From Psychrobacter sp. NG254 (GTDB lineage Bacteria; Pseudomonadota; Gammaproteobacteria; Pseudomonadales; Moraxellaceae): a DNA stretch of 64,000 nt. The stretch lies in NCBI RefSeq assembly GCF_015277735.1, contig NZ_JADHDA010000004.1, positions 124,001 through 188,000 on the forward strand, written 5' to 3'. Positions 1-9,160 of this stretch are shown one piece after another; positions within the stretch are counted from its first letter, which is position 1, and each line of letters starts with the position of its first letter. The notes under the pieces are model-generated. The model was not told where the DNA came from and did not search any database. It saw nothing but the letters and a program-made list of their open reading frames with translations. The position numbers and the translations under genes are program-made.

Positions 1-865
1 GGTCAGCATTCTTATCGGTGGTAAAGAGATCGATGACGAGCTATTAGAAGAAGTCGAAGATCAGCTATTGGTGGCTGATATTGGTGTCAACGCGACAAAT
101 CGTATTATCAAGAGCCTCACCGAGCAGACCGCCCGTGGTGATTTGATTTATGCACACTCACTATATAAAGCATTGCAAAGTGAGCTGGTTGATATCCTCA
201 CACCAAAAGTTGCACCTTTAGTGATTGATACCAGCAAAAAACCATTTGTTATATTAGTCGTAGGCGTCAATGGTGTGGGCAAAACCACAACCATCGGCAA
301 GCTTGCCAAACGCTTACAAGGCGAGGGCAAATCAGTCATGCTGGCAGCAGGCGATACGTTCCGTGCGGCAGCTACCGAGCAGCTACAGATCTGGGGTGAG
401 CGCAATCATATCCCAGTGGTGGCGCAAGGTCATGGCTCTGACAGTGCTTCAGTCATTTTTGATGCGATGCAGTCTGCCAAAGCAAAAAACATTGATGTAC
501 TCATCGCCGATACCGCTGGACGTCTGCAAAACAAGACACATCTGATGGCAGAGTTAGAGAAAGTCGTCCGTGTGATGCGAAAAGCCGATCCGAGCGCGCC
601 GCATGAAGGTATGATTGTACTGGATGCTGGCACGGGTCAAAATGCTATTAATCAAGTTGAGCTGTTTAATAAGGTTGTGCCGCTGACAGGTATTACTATT
701 ACGAAGCTAGACGGTACGGCTAAAGGTGGTGTGGTATTTAATATCGCTGAAACGACTGACGTGCCTATTCGCTATATTGGTGTGGGTGAATCGATTGATG
801 ACTTACGTTCTTTTAGTCCGAAGCAGTTTGTCGCCGCCTTATTTGAGACCGATGATAAAGAATAA
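1..865 (+). CDS. ftsY: Signal recognition particle receptor FtsY (5'-truncated by window)
   Basis: This is the C-terminal part of FtsY, the SRP-type GTPase that docks SRP-ribosome complexes at the inner membrane. The reading frame is open from base 2, so the gene starts upstream of the window; the TTG at 68 is internal. Visible motifs are the NG-domain P-loop GVNGVGKTTT, the DTAGR motif and the TKLDGTAKGG guanine-specificity segment, followed by a normal FtsY ending (GVGESIDDLRSF). The acidic A domain lies outside the window. Its RNA partner, the 4.5S SRP RNA, is encoded near 56.05 kb. Identification is essentially certain. Confidence 0.97.
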   Translation, partial: VSILIGGKEIDDELLEEVEDQLLVADIGVNATNRIIKSLTEQTARGDLIYAHSLYKALQSELVDILTPKVAPLVIDTSKKPFVILVVGVNGVGKTTTIGKLAKRLQGEGKSVMLAAGDTFRAAATEQLQIWGERNHIPVVAQGHGSDSASVIFDAMQSAKAKNIDVLIADTAGRLQNKTHLMAELEKVVRVMRKADPSAPHEGMIVLDAGTGQNAINQVELFNKVVPLTGITITKLDGTAKGGVVFNIAETTDVPIRYIGVGESIDDLRSFSPKQFVAALFETDDKE

Positions 866-919
866 GATAGCCAGTTTCAGCTAGTAAATCATTTTTAAGA
901 TAATTTGGAAGTAGAAGCC

Positions 920-1486
920 ATGATAGTTACCACAGCAGCCTTCGGATCACATCGATTAACGCTAATCGCCCGTGTCAACGAGCATGGTCACCCTATGCTC
1001 GTTGAAGCCAATTGGCTGCTGGCAGGTAACTCATGGCATAGCTCAAAATCTGTGCCTAAACTTAAAAAGTATTATGGTCTAGTAGATCAAGACTTTACCT
1101 TTATAGACAGTAATAGCCTAGGCATGAATGATGCTACTCAAGCATTATTAATAGAAGCCATTTTCCAGCTCAAAGATTATGCTGATGGTAAACGTAAGAC
1201 GTTGGATTTGCCTCTAGATTTTTCTATGGGCACTGATTTCCAGCAAAGAGTATGGCAAGCATTGCAAGACATCAACTATGGCGAAACGATTAGCTATGCC
1301 ACATTAGCAAAGCGTGTGGACAGTCCAAAAGGGTTTCGCGCGGTTGCGCAGGCCAATGGCAAAAACCCTTTTAGTATCATTGTTCCGTGTCACCGAGTCA
1401 TTGCGAGCGATGGCACGCTTGGTGGTTATACCGGCGGATTGGATAAAAAGAGATTCTTGTTAGGCTTAGAAGGGGTAGACTGTTAG
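920..1486 (+). CDS. ogt: Methylated-DNA--protein-cysteine methyltransferase (Ogt/Ada-C type)
   Basis: This suicide repair enzyme moves the alkyl group from O6-alkylguanine or O4-alkylthymine to its own cysteine. The active-site motif IVPCHRV is at residues 154-160 (Cys157), followed by the conserved GGYTGG loop. The winged-helix DNA-binding segment (FQQRVWQAL...GETISYATLA) precedes it. I chose the ATG at 920 because GGAAG lies 8 bases upstream; a TTG at 905 is in frame but lacks such a site. At 188 aa it has the usual length, with a poorly conserved N-terminal domain as is normal for the family. A strong terminator follows. Ogt and AdaB cannot be told apart by eye. Confidence 0.93.
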   Translation: MIVTTAAFGSHRLTLIARVNEHGHPMLVEANWLLAGNSWHSSKSVPKLKKYYGLVDQDFTFIDSNSLGMNDATQALLIEAIFQLKDYADGKRKTLDLPLDFSMGTDFQQRVWQALQDINYGETISYATLAKRVDSPKGFRAVAQANGKNPFSIIVPCHRVIASDGTLGGYTGGLDKKRFLLGLEGVDC

Positions 1487-1529
1487 AGCATGTCAACGCT
1501 GTCTATTGATGATTGAGCCTATAAAAAAT

Positions 1530-1562
1530 GCCAAACCCATATCAGGGTTTGGCGTTTTTTTA
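1530..1562 (+). terminator. Rho-independent terminator after ogt
   Basis: A 9-bp perfect stem (GCCAAACCC / GGGTTTGGC, loop of 6) is followed by a run of T. It lies 44 bases past the ogt stop. Confidence 0.9.
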
Positions 1563-1624
1563 TATGAGAATAAGTCACAGTATTGTAGGTTGTTACTATA
1601 GCTAAGGGTTTTGTCTACTGATTG

Positions 1625-1747
1625 CTACTTGCATTTTTTGCAGCCCGAGCACCCTGCTGATTTCTTGAATATAATCTTTGTCCATACGTAGTAAAAACAG
1701 GCCGCTACGATCATAAAAACGATGAGGTATTCTACCGCTGTATTCAT
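1625..1747 (-). CDS. FeoB-associated Cys-rich small membrane protein
   Basis: A 40-residue protein with one hydrophobic segment (about residues 6-23) and a cysteine-rich lysine tail, CSGCKKCK. This matches the FeoB-associated cysteine-rich membrane protein family found downstream of feoB in many bacteria. The start is set at the ATG at 1747 because AAAGGAG sits just upstream; a longer frame extending to 1807 would overlap feoB and has no such site. It lies 22 bp after feoB in the same direction and is probably co-transcribed. Its role in Fe(II) uptake is inferred from position; the family has no settled biochemistry. Confidence 0.82.
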   Translation of the reverse strand: MNTAVEYLIVFMIVAACFYYVWTKIIFKKSAGCSGCKKCK

Positions 1748-1769
1748 TGTTGACTCCTTTGTGAGTTTC

Positions 1770-3701
1770 TTAAAATCCAAAAATACTTCCAGTGATTCGG
1801 TAAACAACCCAAGCCATTAAATAAGCCAAGACAAATAGATAGGCCGTAATGGCAAAGGTCTGCTTAAAAGACTTGGTCTCACGGCGAATCACAGCGAGAG
1901 TGGCCAAACACATGGGGGCATACACATAAAACGCCAAGAATGAGAATGCAGTGGCCAGACCCCATTGGGCGTGAATAATAGGGATAAGTGTTTGATTGAC
2001 AGCTTCATCACCAACGCTACCCACCGCGTAGACTGTACCCAGCGCTGCTACGACGACTTCTCTAGCGGCCAGTCCTGGAATCAAAGAAATACACATCTGC
2101 CACGTAAAACCAATAGGGGCAAAAATAGGCTCAATCAAATGCCCAAGCATGCCAGCAAAGCTATAATCAATAGCAGGGCCAGTCCCATTAGCAGGTGCAG
2201 ATGGAAAGGTAACCAATGCCCATAGCACCACGGACAAAGTGAAAATAACCGTACCTGCTCTTCTTAAGAAGGCATTTACCTTATCCCAAAGCTCACCAGC
2301 GATATGCTTAACATTAGGCATGCGATAAGTAGGCAGCTCCATCAACAAAGGAAAAGCAGATGATTCTGATTTGGCATTATGAAAGCATTTGAATAACCAT
2401 GAGACAAATGCCGCTGAGCAAGTGCCAACCACATACAATGTAAATAAAGTGATGCCCTGCAGATTGAATACACCGAGCACCGTTTGGCTAGGTATGACTG
2501 CTGCAATGATGAGCGCATAAATCGGTAGACGAGCCGAGCAAGTCAACATGGGTAGGACGGCAATCGCCATTAAGCGTTCTTTATGGCTTGGAATCGTACG
2601 AGTTGACATCACAGCTGGTACAGCGCAAGCAAACCCTGAGAGCAGTGGAATAAATGAGCGTCCAGAAAGTCCCACTTTTGCGAGTAAGTTATCTAACAAA
2701 AACGCCGCACGCGGTAGATATCCTGAGTCTTCTAATATTAATAAGAACAAAAACAGCAGCGTGATTTGAGGTATGAATACAATGACGCTACCCACACCAG
2801 CCACGATACCATCTACGATAAGACTCTGTAAGATACCATCTGGTAGCCATTGCATCAGCAGTATGCCTACGCTACCAACCAGCCATTCAATACCATCCAT
2901 CAAAGGTGCAGCCCATGCATAGACTGCCTGAAAGATGACAAAAAGAATCGTCAACAAAATAACAACCCCTATGACAGGGTGTAATGTCAGCTGATCTAAA
3001 CGTTCATGCCACTTTGGCAAGCGTTGTGCACTCGTGACCGCTCGGCTCAAAATATCATCCGCTTGTTGATACATGATATGCGTGTCGCTATCACCACCAA
3101 AGAAATGAATGGGTTTATCATTATTACCAATATAATCAATCAGCTCGTCAGCCAAGGTTAGTAGCTGATCACAGCCCTTACGCTTGATAGCAACAGTCTT
3201 GGCAAAGGGTACACCGAGCTCCTCTGACAATACTGATGCTTCTACTACTAGCCCGCGACTATGCGCCACATCACTCAAATTGAGTGCGACAATGATTGGT
3301 AAGCCTAAGTGTTTTAGCTCAAGCAGCATTCTTAAGGACATGCGTAGGTTGGTCGCATCTGCCACAAAGATGATGCCATCAGGGATAGATTCACCAGGCA
3401 TTTGACCAAATAGGACTTTGCGAGTGACCTCTTCATCTAAGCTGGCGGTCTTTAAGCTATAGGTGCCGGGCAAGTCTAAAATGCTGACATTATCGTGACC
3501 AAGCAGCGCAGCACTGCGCTTATCAACGGTGACGCCAGAATAGTTGGCGACTTTGGCTTTGGAGCCTGTCAGTACGTTAAAGGTCGCCGTTTTACCGCAG
3601 TTGGGTGCACCAACTAACGCCAACGTGATAGGCGTTGTACGCTCTTTTACTTGATCGATTGGTATTGAAAAGGATAATGAAGAGGACATAGGCTTATGCA
3701 T
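1770..3701 (-). CDS. feoB: Ferrous iron transport protein B
   Basis: FeoB is the inner-membrane Fe(II) transporter with a cytosolic G-protein domain. From the ATG at 3701 the G1 motif GAPNCGKT is at residues 31-38, followed by the switch region NYSGVTVDK, DLPGTYSL (G3) and LNLSD (G4). The C-terminal half has the Gate-type membrane segments, including GYLPRAAFL and the second-half repeat with GLAAREVV. At 643 aa it is shorter than the enterobacterial form (about 773 aa), which fits the compact FeoB group. In-frame TTG at 3755 and ATG at 3689 are alternative starts; none has a strong ribosome site. It sits between feoA and the Cys-rich protein gene. Confidence 0.96.
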   Translation of the reverse strand: MHKPMSSSLSFSIPIDQVKERTTPITLALVGAPNCGKTATFNVLTGSKAKVANYSGVTVDKRSAALLGHDNVSILDLPGTYSLKTASLDEEVTRKVLFGQMPGESIPDGIIFVADATNLRMSLRMLLELKHLGLPIIVALNLSDVAHSRGLVVEASVLSEELGVPFAKTVAIKRKGCDQLLTLADELIDYIGNNDKPIHFFGGDSDTHIMYQQADDILSRAVTSAQRLPKWHERLDQLTLHPVIGVVILLTILFVIFQAVYAWAAPLMDGIEWLVGSVGILLMQWLPDGILQSLIVDGIVAGVGSVIVFIPQITLLFLFLLILEDSGYLPRAAFLLDNLLAKVGLSGRSFIPLLSGFACAVPAVMSTRTIPSHKERLMAIAVLPMLTCSARLPIYALIIAAVIPSQTVLGVFNLQGITLFTLYVVGTCSAAFVSWLFKCFHNAKSESSAFPLLMELPTYRMPNVKHIAGELWDKVNAFLRRAGTVIFTLSVVLWALVTFPSAPANGTGPAIDYSFAGMLGHLIEPIFAPIGFTWQMCISLIPGLAAREVVVAALGTVYAVGSVGDEAVNQTLIPIIHAQWGLATAFSFLAFYVYAPMCLATLAVIRRETKSFKQTFAITAYLFVLAYLMAWVVYRITGSIFGF

Positions 3702-3779
3702 CACTTCTGAAGATTTATATGGGGAGGTTGGATAAAGCAGGTCAGTATCGAGCAATCAGTGCAAGACTATCGCTTATCC

Positions 3780-4118
3780 TTATACTGACGATATCACTCG
3801 GCATCTAATTTTAATCAGCTCATCAGCGCGTAAGCTAAACTGAGCACCTGTACTCAGCTGGACAGCATAAGGCGGCTTACCAAAGAGTCCTTTGGCAACA
3901 ATATGAATCAACGTATTGGGCAAGAATCCTAAGTCCTTTAGTCTTTGGCTGATAGCACCATCTATCTCGCCAAACCGTTTATTGGAGACAATATCTTCAA
4001 TCATGGCAGGTTGACGTTTATTGAGGTCTAATAATGAGCACAAAGGTAATAGGTTTTGATCTGAAAGAGTAGGAGAGTGAGTTGAGGTAGGATAAGAAGG
4101 TGTAATTGTCACACTCAT
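3780..4118 (-). CDS. feoA: Ferrous iron transport protein A
   Basis: A 112-aa protein whose C-terminal 75 residues are a FeoA SH3-like domain (ISQRLKDLGFLPNTLIHIVAKGLF...PYAVQL, then a basic-hydrophobic end). FeoA is a small cytosolic protein that supports FeoB. There is an extra N-terminal stretch of about 40 residues rich in Ser/Thr/Pro that most FeoA proteins lack. The ATG at 4118 has AAGGA upstream. It is first in the feoA-feoB-Cys-rich operon, with feoB starting about 80 bp downstream. A Fur-like box lies about 30 bp upstream of the start. Confidence 0.93.
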   Translation of the reverse strand: MSVTITPSYPTSTHSPTLSDQNLLPLCSLLDLNKRQPAMIEDIVSNKRFGEIDGAISQRLKDLGFLPNTLIHIVAKGLFGKPPYAVQLSTGAQFSLRADELIKIRCRVISSV

Positions 4119-4145
4119 AGAGAGTCCTTAGTTATTTGCATTCGT

Positions 4146-4164
4146 GCAAATGATAACCATTACG
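4146..4164 (-). promoter_or_regulatory. Probable Fur box upstream of feoA
   Basis: The 19-mer GCAAATGATAACCATTACG matches the classical Fur consensus GATAATGATAATCATTATC at 14 of 19 positions, including the central ATGATAA-CATTA core. It lies directly upstream of feoABC, whose iron-repressed expression is normally controlled by Fur. Binding is inferred, not shown. Confidence 0.8.
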
Positions 4165-4230
4165 ATTTTTGTGTGATTATATGCCTCGTCTATAAGAAAA
4201 ACAATCGGTATAAAGTGTTATTTGTATGAT

Positions 4231-4275
4231 AAAAAAACCAGACAGTAAGTAAGCAATAAGCAACTGTCTGGTTTT
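4231..4275 (-). terminator. Terminator after yebC
   Basis: A 13-bp perfect stem, 4234-4246 with 4263-4275 (core CCAGACAGT / ACTGTCTGG), carries A- and T-runs on the two sides. It is placed to end yebC transcription on the minus strand. Confidence 0.85.
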
Positions 4276-4318
4276 ATCGTACGATATCTAGAGCCCTTGA
4301 TATGGGAAGCTGTTTTAG

Positions 4319-5068
4319 CTAACCCTCAAGCTGAGCCATGACTTCAGCAGAGAAGTTAACGTTAGTATAAACTTCTTGCACATCATCAGCATCTTCTAAC
4401 ATATCAATCATCTTTAGGACTTTTTCGGCATCATCGACATTGTCGATCTCAGCTGTGGTAGATGGTGACATCGTAACTTCAGCATTGTCAGAGATGAGAC
4501 CTGCAGCATTGAGAGCATCTTGGACTTGACCAAAACTTTCCCATTCAGTGATAACGAGCAAGCTTTCGCCGTCATTTTCAATATCAACGGCGCCCGCATC
4601 TAGTGCGACTAGCATGACTTCATCTTCTAAGTTGATATCATTAAAGGAGATCTCACCGCGCTTAGTAAATAAATAAGCAACCGAGCCTGACGTACCGAGA
4701 TTGCCATCGCATTTGGTAAAAGCGTGACGCACTTCACTGACCGTACGATTGAGGTTGTCAGTCATGGTTTCGACCAGTACCGCCACACCGCCAACTCCAT
4801 AGCCTTCGTAGCTGACTTCTTCCATATTTTCATTATCACCGCCGCCTGTACCACGGTCGACAGCACGATTGATCGTGTCGCGCGTCATATTGACTGATAG
4901 GGCTTTTTCAATGACAGCACGTAAGCGTGGGTTTTTGTCGGGATCAGGATCACCTTGCTTGGCAGCAGAAACGATTTCACGGATAATTTTGGTAAATACC
5001 TTACCTTTTACTGCATCCTGACGGGCTTTGCGGTGTTTGATATTTGCCCATTTTGAATGGCCTGCCAT
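4319..5068 (-). CDS. yebC: YebC/PmpR family DNA-binding regulatory protein
   Basis: A 249-aa protein with the invariant YebC start [14 protein letters not shown] and full-length family similarity ([10 protein letters not shown], [13 protein letters not shown], [13 protein letters not shown]). The family includes transcriptional regulators and, in recent work, factors that relieve ribosome stalling at proline tracts. The ATG at 5068 has AAGGATG just upstream. The gene is monocistronic, with its own terminator at 4231-4275. The exact role in this organism cannot be read from sequence. Confidence 0.95.
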   Translation of the reverse strand: MAGHSKWANIKHRKARQDAVKGKVFTKIIREIVSAAKQGDPDPDKNPRLRAVIEKALSVNMTRDTINRAVDRGTGGGDNENMEEVSYEGYGVGGVAVLVETMTDNLNRTVSEVRHAFTKCDGNLGTSGSVAYLFTKRGEISFNDINLEDEVMLVALDAGAVDIENDGESLLVITEWESFGQVQDALNAAGLISDNAEVTMSPSTTAEIDNVDDAEKVLKMIDMLEDADDVQEVYTNVNFSAEVMAQLEG

Positions 5069-5388
5069 ATAACATCCTTAAGTTCTAGGTATCAATTATT
5101 ATGTATAAAAAGGGGTGATCAAGAACACCCTTAGGTCTGTGATTACTTGTCTTTATAGTATCATTACTTTGTCATTTTGAGGTAATAGCGCTACTCATGC
5201 GTTGACGATTTGTATGTTGTTCAGAGTGCTTTTTTGTTACACTGTGGCAACTTATAGATTGTCTTCGCTACGACAAGTGAGCAATATTATAAACCAGTTT
5301 TGACTGTTTTCACCAACTTGCCCTTATTCATCCTATTTTAAGTCACTGACTGTCATCAAGTCATTGAGTTTATAAAGTTACTGATCCT
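5069..5388. other. Divergent intergenic region yebC / ion channel (320 bp)
   Basis: No gene seen. It must hold the promoters of the two divergent genes. A short imperfect inverted repeat (GGGTG / CACCC, about 5112-5131) lies upstream of yebC. I recognise no specific operator. Confidence 0.5.
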
Positions 5389-6219
5389 ATGAAGCAATCA
5401 ACTGCTGAAGCCATTACACATCTGCGTAACCGCACGCATATCATCATTGAAGGTACTGATACCCGATTGGGTAAGCTGTTTGATATTGTGTTGCTGATTG
5501 CGATTGCAGCCAGTGTGGCTGTTGTTATGCTAGACAGTGTGCTCTATATGCGTTTGCAATATGGCGTGCTGTTTTTTTATGCAGAATGGTTTTTTACCAT
5601 CTTATTCACGATTGAATATGCGCTCAGATTGTTTTCAGCACCCAACCGCTTACGCTATATCTTTAGCTTTTTTGGCGTCGTAGATTTATTGTCCGTGTTG
5701 CCAAGCTATTTGAGTCTGATGTTTGTGGGTGTACAGTATCTACTCGTGATACGTGTCTTACGTATTTTGCGCGTGTTCCGAGTGCTCAAGCTCAAAGCTT
5801 ACATGCAACAAGCAGGGTTTTTGGCTTCAGCGCTTAAGACCAGTCAGCAAAAAATCACCGTATTTTTCTTATCCTTGGTTTTATTGGTCACCATCTTTGG
5901 GTCAATTATCTACGTGGTAGAAGGCCCTGAAAACGGTTTTACCAGTATTCCATTGTCTATCTATTGGGCCGTTGTTACGATGACCACGGTTGGTTATGGT
6001 GATATGTCACCTAAAACGCCACTGGGACAAGCCATTGCAACCATGGTCATGATCACCGGTTATTCGATTATCGCGGTTCCGACGGGTATCTTTACCTCTG
6101 AGCTGGCTCGTAATATGCGTCCTCAGCTCAATCCGGTTACCTGTCCAAACTGCGGCAAATTCGGTCACGCGCTAGGCGCAGATTTTTGTGATCGTTGTGG
6201 ACACGCGCTGCATATCTAA
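5389..6219 (+). CDS. Voltage-gated-type potassium channel with C-terminal zinc ribbon
   Basis: A 276-aa six-helix ion channel of the Kv type. S1 is near residues 30-50, and S4 carries spaced arginines (RVLRILRVFRVLK, about 122-134). The pore loop contains the K+ selectivity filter TVGYGD at residues 200-205, followed by S6. The C-terminus has a CxxC...CxxC zinc ribbon (CPNC at 252-255, CDRC at 267-270), in place of a large RCK domain. The function as an inner-membrane K+ channel is well supported. What the zinc ribbon senses or binds is unknown. The gene stands alone, divergent from yebC and convergent with the ABC1 kinase gene. Confidence 0.9.
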   Translation: MKQSTAEAITHLRNRTHIIIEGTDTRLGKLFDIVLLIAIAASVAVVMLDSVLYMRLQYGVLFFYAEWFFTILFTIEYALRLFSAPNRLRYIFSFFGVVDLLSVLPSYLSLMFVGVQYLLVIRVLRILRVFRVLKLKAYMQQAGFLASALKTSQQKITVFFLSLVLLVTIFGSIIYVVEGPENGFTSIPLSIYWAVVTMTTVGYGDMSPKTPLGQAIATMVMITGYSIIAVPTGIFTSELARNMRPQLNPVTCPNCGKFGHALGADFCDRCGHALHI

Positions 6220-6240
6220 GGTGTGTCCTCATTCTAAACA
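6219..6240 (+). repeat. Degenerate copy of the GGGCGTGTCCTCATT repeat
   Basis: GGTGTGTCCTCATTCTAAA just after the channel gene resembles the better copies at 24889-24909 and 51721-51741. It may be a decayed mobile-element end. Confidence 0.4.
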
Positions 6241-6246
6241 TGTCTT

Positions 6247-7551
6247 TTATGATGCCTCAGTGTACTCATGAACCAGTGCAGACAAATCAATCTCAACGCC
6301 TAAATTGACCAGATTCCAGTACTGACCTGATACAGTACGGTCCAGCATCATGGTCATGGCAGAGGGTTGAAACTGTCCAAAGTATTTTAATGAGGTACGC
6401 ATTTGGGTAATGGCTTCATGATGTACCTGACTACTACCAAAATCAAACGCCCCTTCTTGATACGGACTGATAGACAAAGGCTTTAAGCCAATGGATAGCC
6501 ACTTCTCATAAAACTCACCTGGGATGTTTTTGTCATCTTGACGTCGAACGTCTAATGCCACAAGATCTTGCTCGAGCGCCGTGACATCACCTTTGATAGC
6601 ATGCTTGGCAAAGCGGCGAAACAACTGTACTTCGCTATGGCTATAACTTCGAATACCCCCAAAATCGTAAGCCACGACGCTACCGTCATGGCGAAAAGCA
6701 AAATTGCCTGGATGTGGGTCACAGTGCATACGGTACAAGCCAAATAATTGCCCAGCGGTAAAATGAAACAAACGCTCAGCTATCTTTTGCTTGGTGTCAT
6801 TGTCCCATGTCGCAGCCACTGTCAACGTATCGCCCATCTCTTCGGTCAAGGTCAAAATACGCCTAGAGGAATGACTGCTGATTACTTTAGGAATGATGAG
6901 ACCTTCGTCTTCTGCATGAAAGGCGCCGAATACGCGCAAATTATGCGCTTCTTTGACATAGTCCAGCTCGTCATGCAGGCTCTGACGAATCTCATTAAAC
7001 AACTGCTCTTGCAGCTGCTTACTCATATTGAGCACGCCTGCGATTTTAAGTGCCATGCGTACTTGTTTGAGGTCACTGTCACAGTTTTCATCGACATCGG
7101 GATACTGAACTTTGACCACCACTTTTTGTCCAGAGGGTAGCGTCGCTTTATGCACTTGCCCGATTGAGGCGGCAGCAAATGGGGTCTGTTCAAACTCAAG
7201 GAACAGTTCTGCTATAGGGGCTTTGAGCTCCCGTTCGACTTGTGCTCGTATCTGCGCATAGGGCATCGGCGGGGCATCTTTTTGCAGTTTCTCTAAAGCA
7301 GTGGCCACTTCAGGAGGGAACACGTCTTTATACTGTGAGGCAATTTGTCCCACTTTCATCACCGCGCCTTTCATCTCACCTAAGGTCTCAGCAATCTGAA
7401 TACCCACATCTTGCATCAAGTCTGAACGAGCTTGTATCCGTTTTTCTTCATCACTTGAGAGATGCTTAAATGAGTTTTTAGCGGCTTTTCCGGCAATGCT
7501 CGCTGTCATGCCAGCAAGTTTCATAAAGCGCTTTCCAGAAGATTTTGCCAT
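6247..7551 (-). CDS. ABC1/AarF (UbiB-like) atypical protein kinase family protein
   Basis: A 434-aa member of the ABC1/UbiB family of atypical kinases, associated with ubiquinone biosynthesis or lipid-related functions. Visible features are the KGAVMKVGQ motif of the N-terminal KxGQ region (about residues 60-70), the A-rich nucleotide loop PFAAASIGQVHKA, the lysine-bearing VVVKVQYPD, the HCDPHPGNF catalytic segment and the YDFGG metal motif. It lacks the hydrophobic C-terminal segments of true UbiB and is shorter (UbiB is about 540 aa), so I call the family and not ubiB. It is a single gene; substrate unknown. Confidence 0.88.
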   Translation of the reverse strand: MAKSSGKRFMKLAGMTASIAGKAAKNSFKHLSSDEEKRIQARSDLMQDVGIQIAETLGEMKGAVMKVGQIASQYKDVFPPEVATALEKLQKDAPPMPYAQIRAQVERELKAPIAELFLEFEQTPFAAASIGQVHKATLPSGQKVVVKVQYPDVDENCDSDLKQVRMALKIAGVLNMSKQLQEQLFNEIRQSLHDELDYVKEAHNLRVFGAFHAEDEGLIIPKVISSHSSRRILTLTEEMGDTLTVAATWDNDTKQKIAERLFHFTAGQLFGLYRMHCDPHPGNFAFRHDGSVVAYDFGGIRSYSHSEVQLFRRFAKHAIKGDVTALEQDLVALDVRRQDDKNIPGEFYEKWLSIGLKPLSISPYQEGAFDFGSSQVHHEAITQMRTSLKYFGQFQPSAMTMMLDRTVSGQYWNLVNLGVEIDLSALVHEYTEAS

Positions 7552-7716
7552 TCATGTCACCATATAGTGGTTTGTTTTTCAGTCACAATTCTATTATTTT
7601 CAGTATAAAATTACTGTTTGACTACTGTGTGATAGCAGCCTGATTTTTCTGAATCATAACGTTGCTGTGTTCTGCCTAAAGTCAATGAGCTGTCAAAACC
7701 TATCATCAGATTCCTA

Positions 7717-8253
7717 TTAATGATCCAAATCGATCGAGTAGGTGTTGCTCAACCAGTAGTCTAGTGCCATCTGATACCCCATATGCCCCAAACCGCAAAT
7801 AACACCAACGGCAATATCACTTAGATAAGAGTGCTGTCGAAAAGACTCACGTGCATGGACATTGGATAAATGCACTTCTATAAAGGGTTTTTGCGTGGCC
7901 AGTAGGGCATCGCGTAAGGCGACAGAAGTATGCGTAAATGCGGCAGGATTAATAATAATCGCATCCACTTGGGCAGGCTTTTCTGCCAATAAGCCATGAT
8001 GCTGTATCTCATCCACCAGATTACCCTCGTGATTAGACTGTATACACATCAGCTCGATACCGTGTTCGGCTGCACGCTGGATCAATCTGTTTTCGATGTC
8101 TGCGAGCGTCATATAACCATAAATTTCAGGCTCACGCTTACCCAGTAAGTTTAGATTAACCCCATTCACCAACAGTAATTTATGGGTAAGCGCCTGCTCA
8201 GTACGTTGGTCAGTTGGCTTTTCTACTTCGTTAGCGGGGGTAGATGGCGTCAT
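7717..8253 (-). CDS. aroQ: Type II 3-dehydroquinate dehydratase
   Basis: Catalyses 3-dehydroquinate to 3-dehydroshikimate, the third step of the shikimate pathway. Key motifs are [17 protein letters not shown] (with the catalytic Tyr), [23 protein letters not shown] (catalytic His), [13 protein letters not shown] and GVICGLG. The family is usually about 150 aa; here there is an N-terminal extension of about 26 residues without similarity. The ATG at 8253 is the only convincing start in that extension, though a later start cannot be excluded. Type II enzymes are cytosolic dodecamers. Confidence 0.96.
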   Translation of the reverse strand: MTPSTPANEVEKPTDQRTEQALTHKLLLVNGVNLNLLGKREPEIYGYMTLADIENRLIQRAAEHGIELMCIQSNHEGNLVDEIQHHGLLAEKPAQVDAIIINPAAFTHTSVALRDALLATQKPFIEVHLSNVHARESFRQHSYLSDIAVGVICGLGHMGYQMALDYWLSNTYSIDLDH

Positions 8254-8802
8254 AATGGTCTCGGTAATTATAATTGGTTAAGAGGGCATGCATGGTGGAT
8301 TCAAAACAAAGTCGATACGTTAGTGACTATATACTAGGTACTCTATTTTAGAAAATACAAGCATATTAAAAAATACAGGCGTCTAAGATAAAGATCTCTT
8401 AATTGATAACACGACCTAGTATCACAAAGCCTTCGTCTATGAATCTATCATTTCAGCTGACTTTTCTCTTTTTAATCAGATGATGTATTTCTTTGCTAAA
8501 TAGCAGCAAGTGATTTATCTCAGCGCTTTATCATAACAGCTCGCAGGCTGCGGTATAAAAAAATTACACGAAAAATTCACCTAGGCGGCAAAAAGCATGT
8601 TAAAAGTCTTTATGTTGCTAAAAACCCGTGCTATGATATTTTTTATGCAATATATATTGCAAGTTTGTTACTGATGTTTAATATAAGCATGAGTAATAAA
8701 CGTCAGACTGTTAAGTTTTTGATTTCACAATCTTAGATCCCGTTTATATGCAATGTTGCAAAGGAATTTGGGACTAAGCGAACTTTTTTAGGAAGTAATA
8801 TT
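8254..8802. other. Intergenic region with the cold-shock gene promoter and leader
   Basis: No gene is seen in this 549-bp stretch between divergent aroQ and the csp gene. It holds a likely extended -10 promoter (TGCTATGAT, -10 hexamer at 8632-8637) and a leader of about 160 nt, close to the roughly 160-nt leader known for E. coli cspA. The leader begins with a perfect 16-bp palindrome and holds a second related palindrome before the start codon; these are given separately. Confidence 0.6.
8646..8760 (+). promoter_or_regulatory. Structured 5' leader of the cold-shock gene with two related palindromes
   Basis: TGCAATATATATTGCA at 8646-8661 is a perfect palindrome at the expected 5' end of the mRNA. 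TGCAATGTTGCA at 8749-8760 is a near palindrome sharing the same TGCAA/TTGCA arms, so each arm could pair locally or with the other element. This could form a temperature-responsive leader as in cspA mRNAs; that is inference. Confidence 0.45.
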
Positions 8803-9018
8803 ATGTCAGCTCGTGAACAAGGTACCGTTAAGTGGTTTAATGATTCAAAAGGCTTTGGTTTCATTCAACGTGACAGCGGAGAAGACATTTTTGTCCATTT
8901 CCGTGCGATTCAGGGTGATGGCTATCGCTCTCTAAAAGATGGTGAAAAGGTTGAATTCAGTGTGGTAGAAGGCGATAAAGGCCTACAAGCTGAAGAAGTC
9001 AGAAAGACAGAAGAGTAA
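8803..9018 (+). CDS. Cold-shock protein, CspA family
   Basis: A 71-aa single cold-shock domain. RNP1 is KGFGFI (residues 16-21) and RNP2 is IFVHF (29-33); the surface aromatics needed for single-stranded nucleic acid binding are present (WF, F, F, H, F). It binds RNA or ssDNA as a chaperone and melts secondary structure. AGGAAG at 8790-8795 is a good ribosome site for the ATG at 8803. The long leader suggests post-transcriptional cold control. A DEAD-box helicase gene follows 470 bp downstream. Which Csp paralogue it is cannot be told from this window. Confidence 0.95.
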   Translation: MSAREQGTVKWFNDSKGFGFIQRDSGEDIFVHFRAIQGDGYRSLKDGEKVEFSVVEGDKGLQAEEVRKTEE

Positions 9019-9082
9019 TCTATTCAGGCATTAGCGCGGTTTAGTGATAATGTCTGTACGAACTACTGATATACTACTAAGT

Positions 9083-9160
9083 CAAGCCCATCTTGTCTTA
9101 CCTATGCTGAGAAAAAGGCAGCATATTTGGTAGGGTCAGATTTGGGCTTGGCTTTTTTTA
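9083..9160 (+). terminator. Large hairpin terminator after the csp gene
   Basis: Outer arms CAAGCCCA (9083-9090) and TGGGCTTG (9143-9150) enclose an inner stem TATGCTG / CAGCATA. A run of seven T follows. It is a long, branched or imperfect terminator hairpin. Confidence 0.75.
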
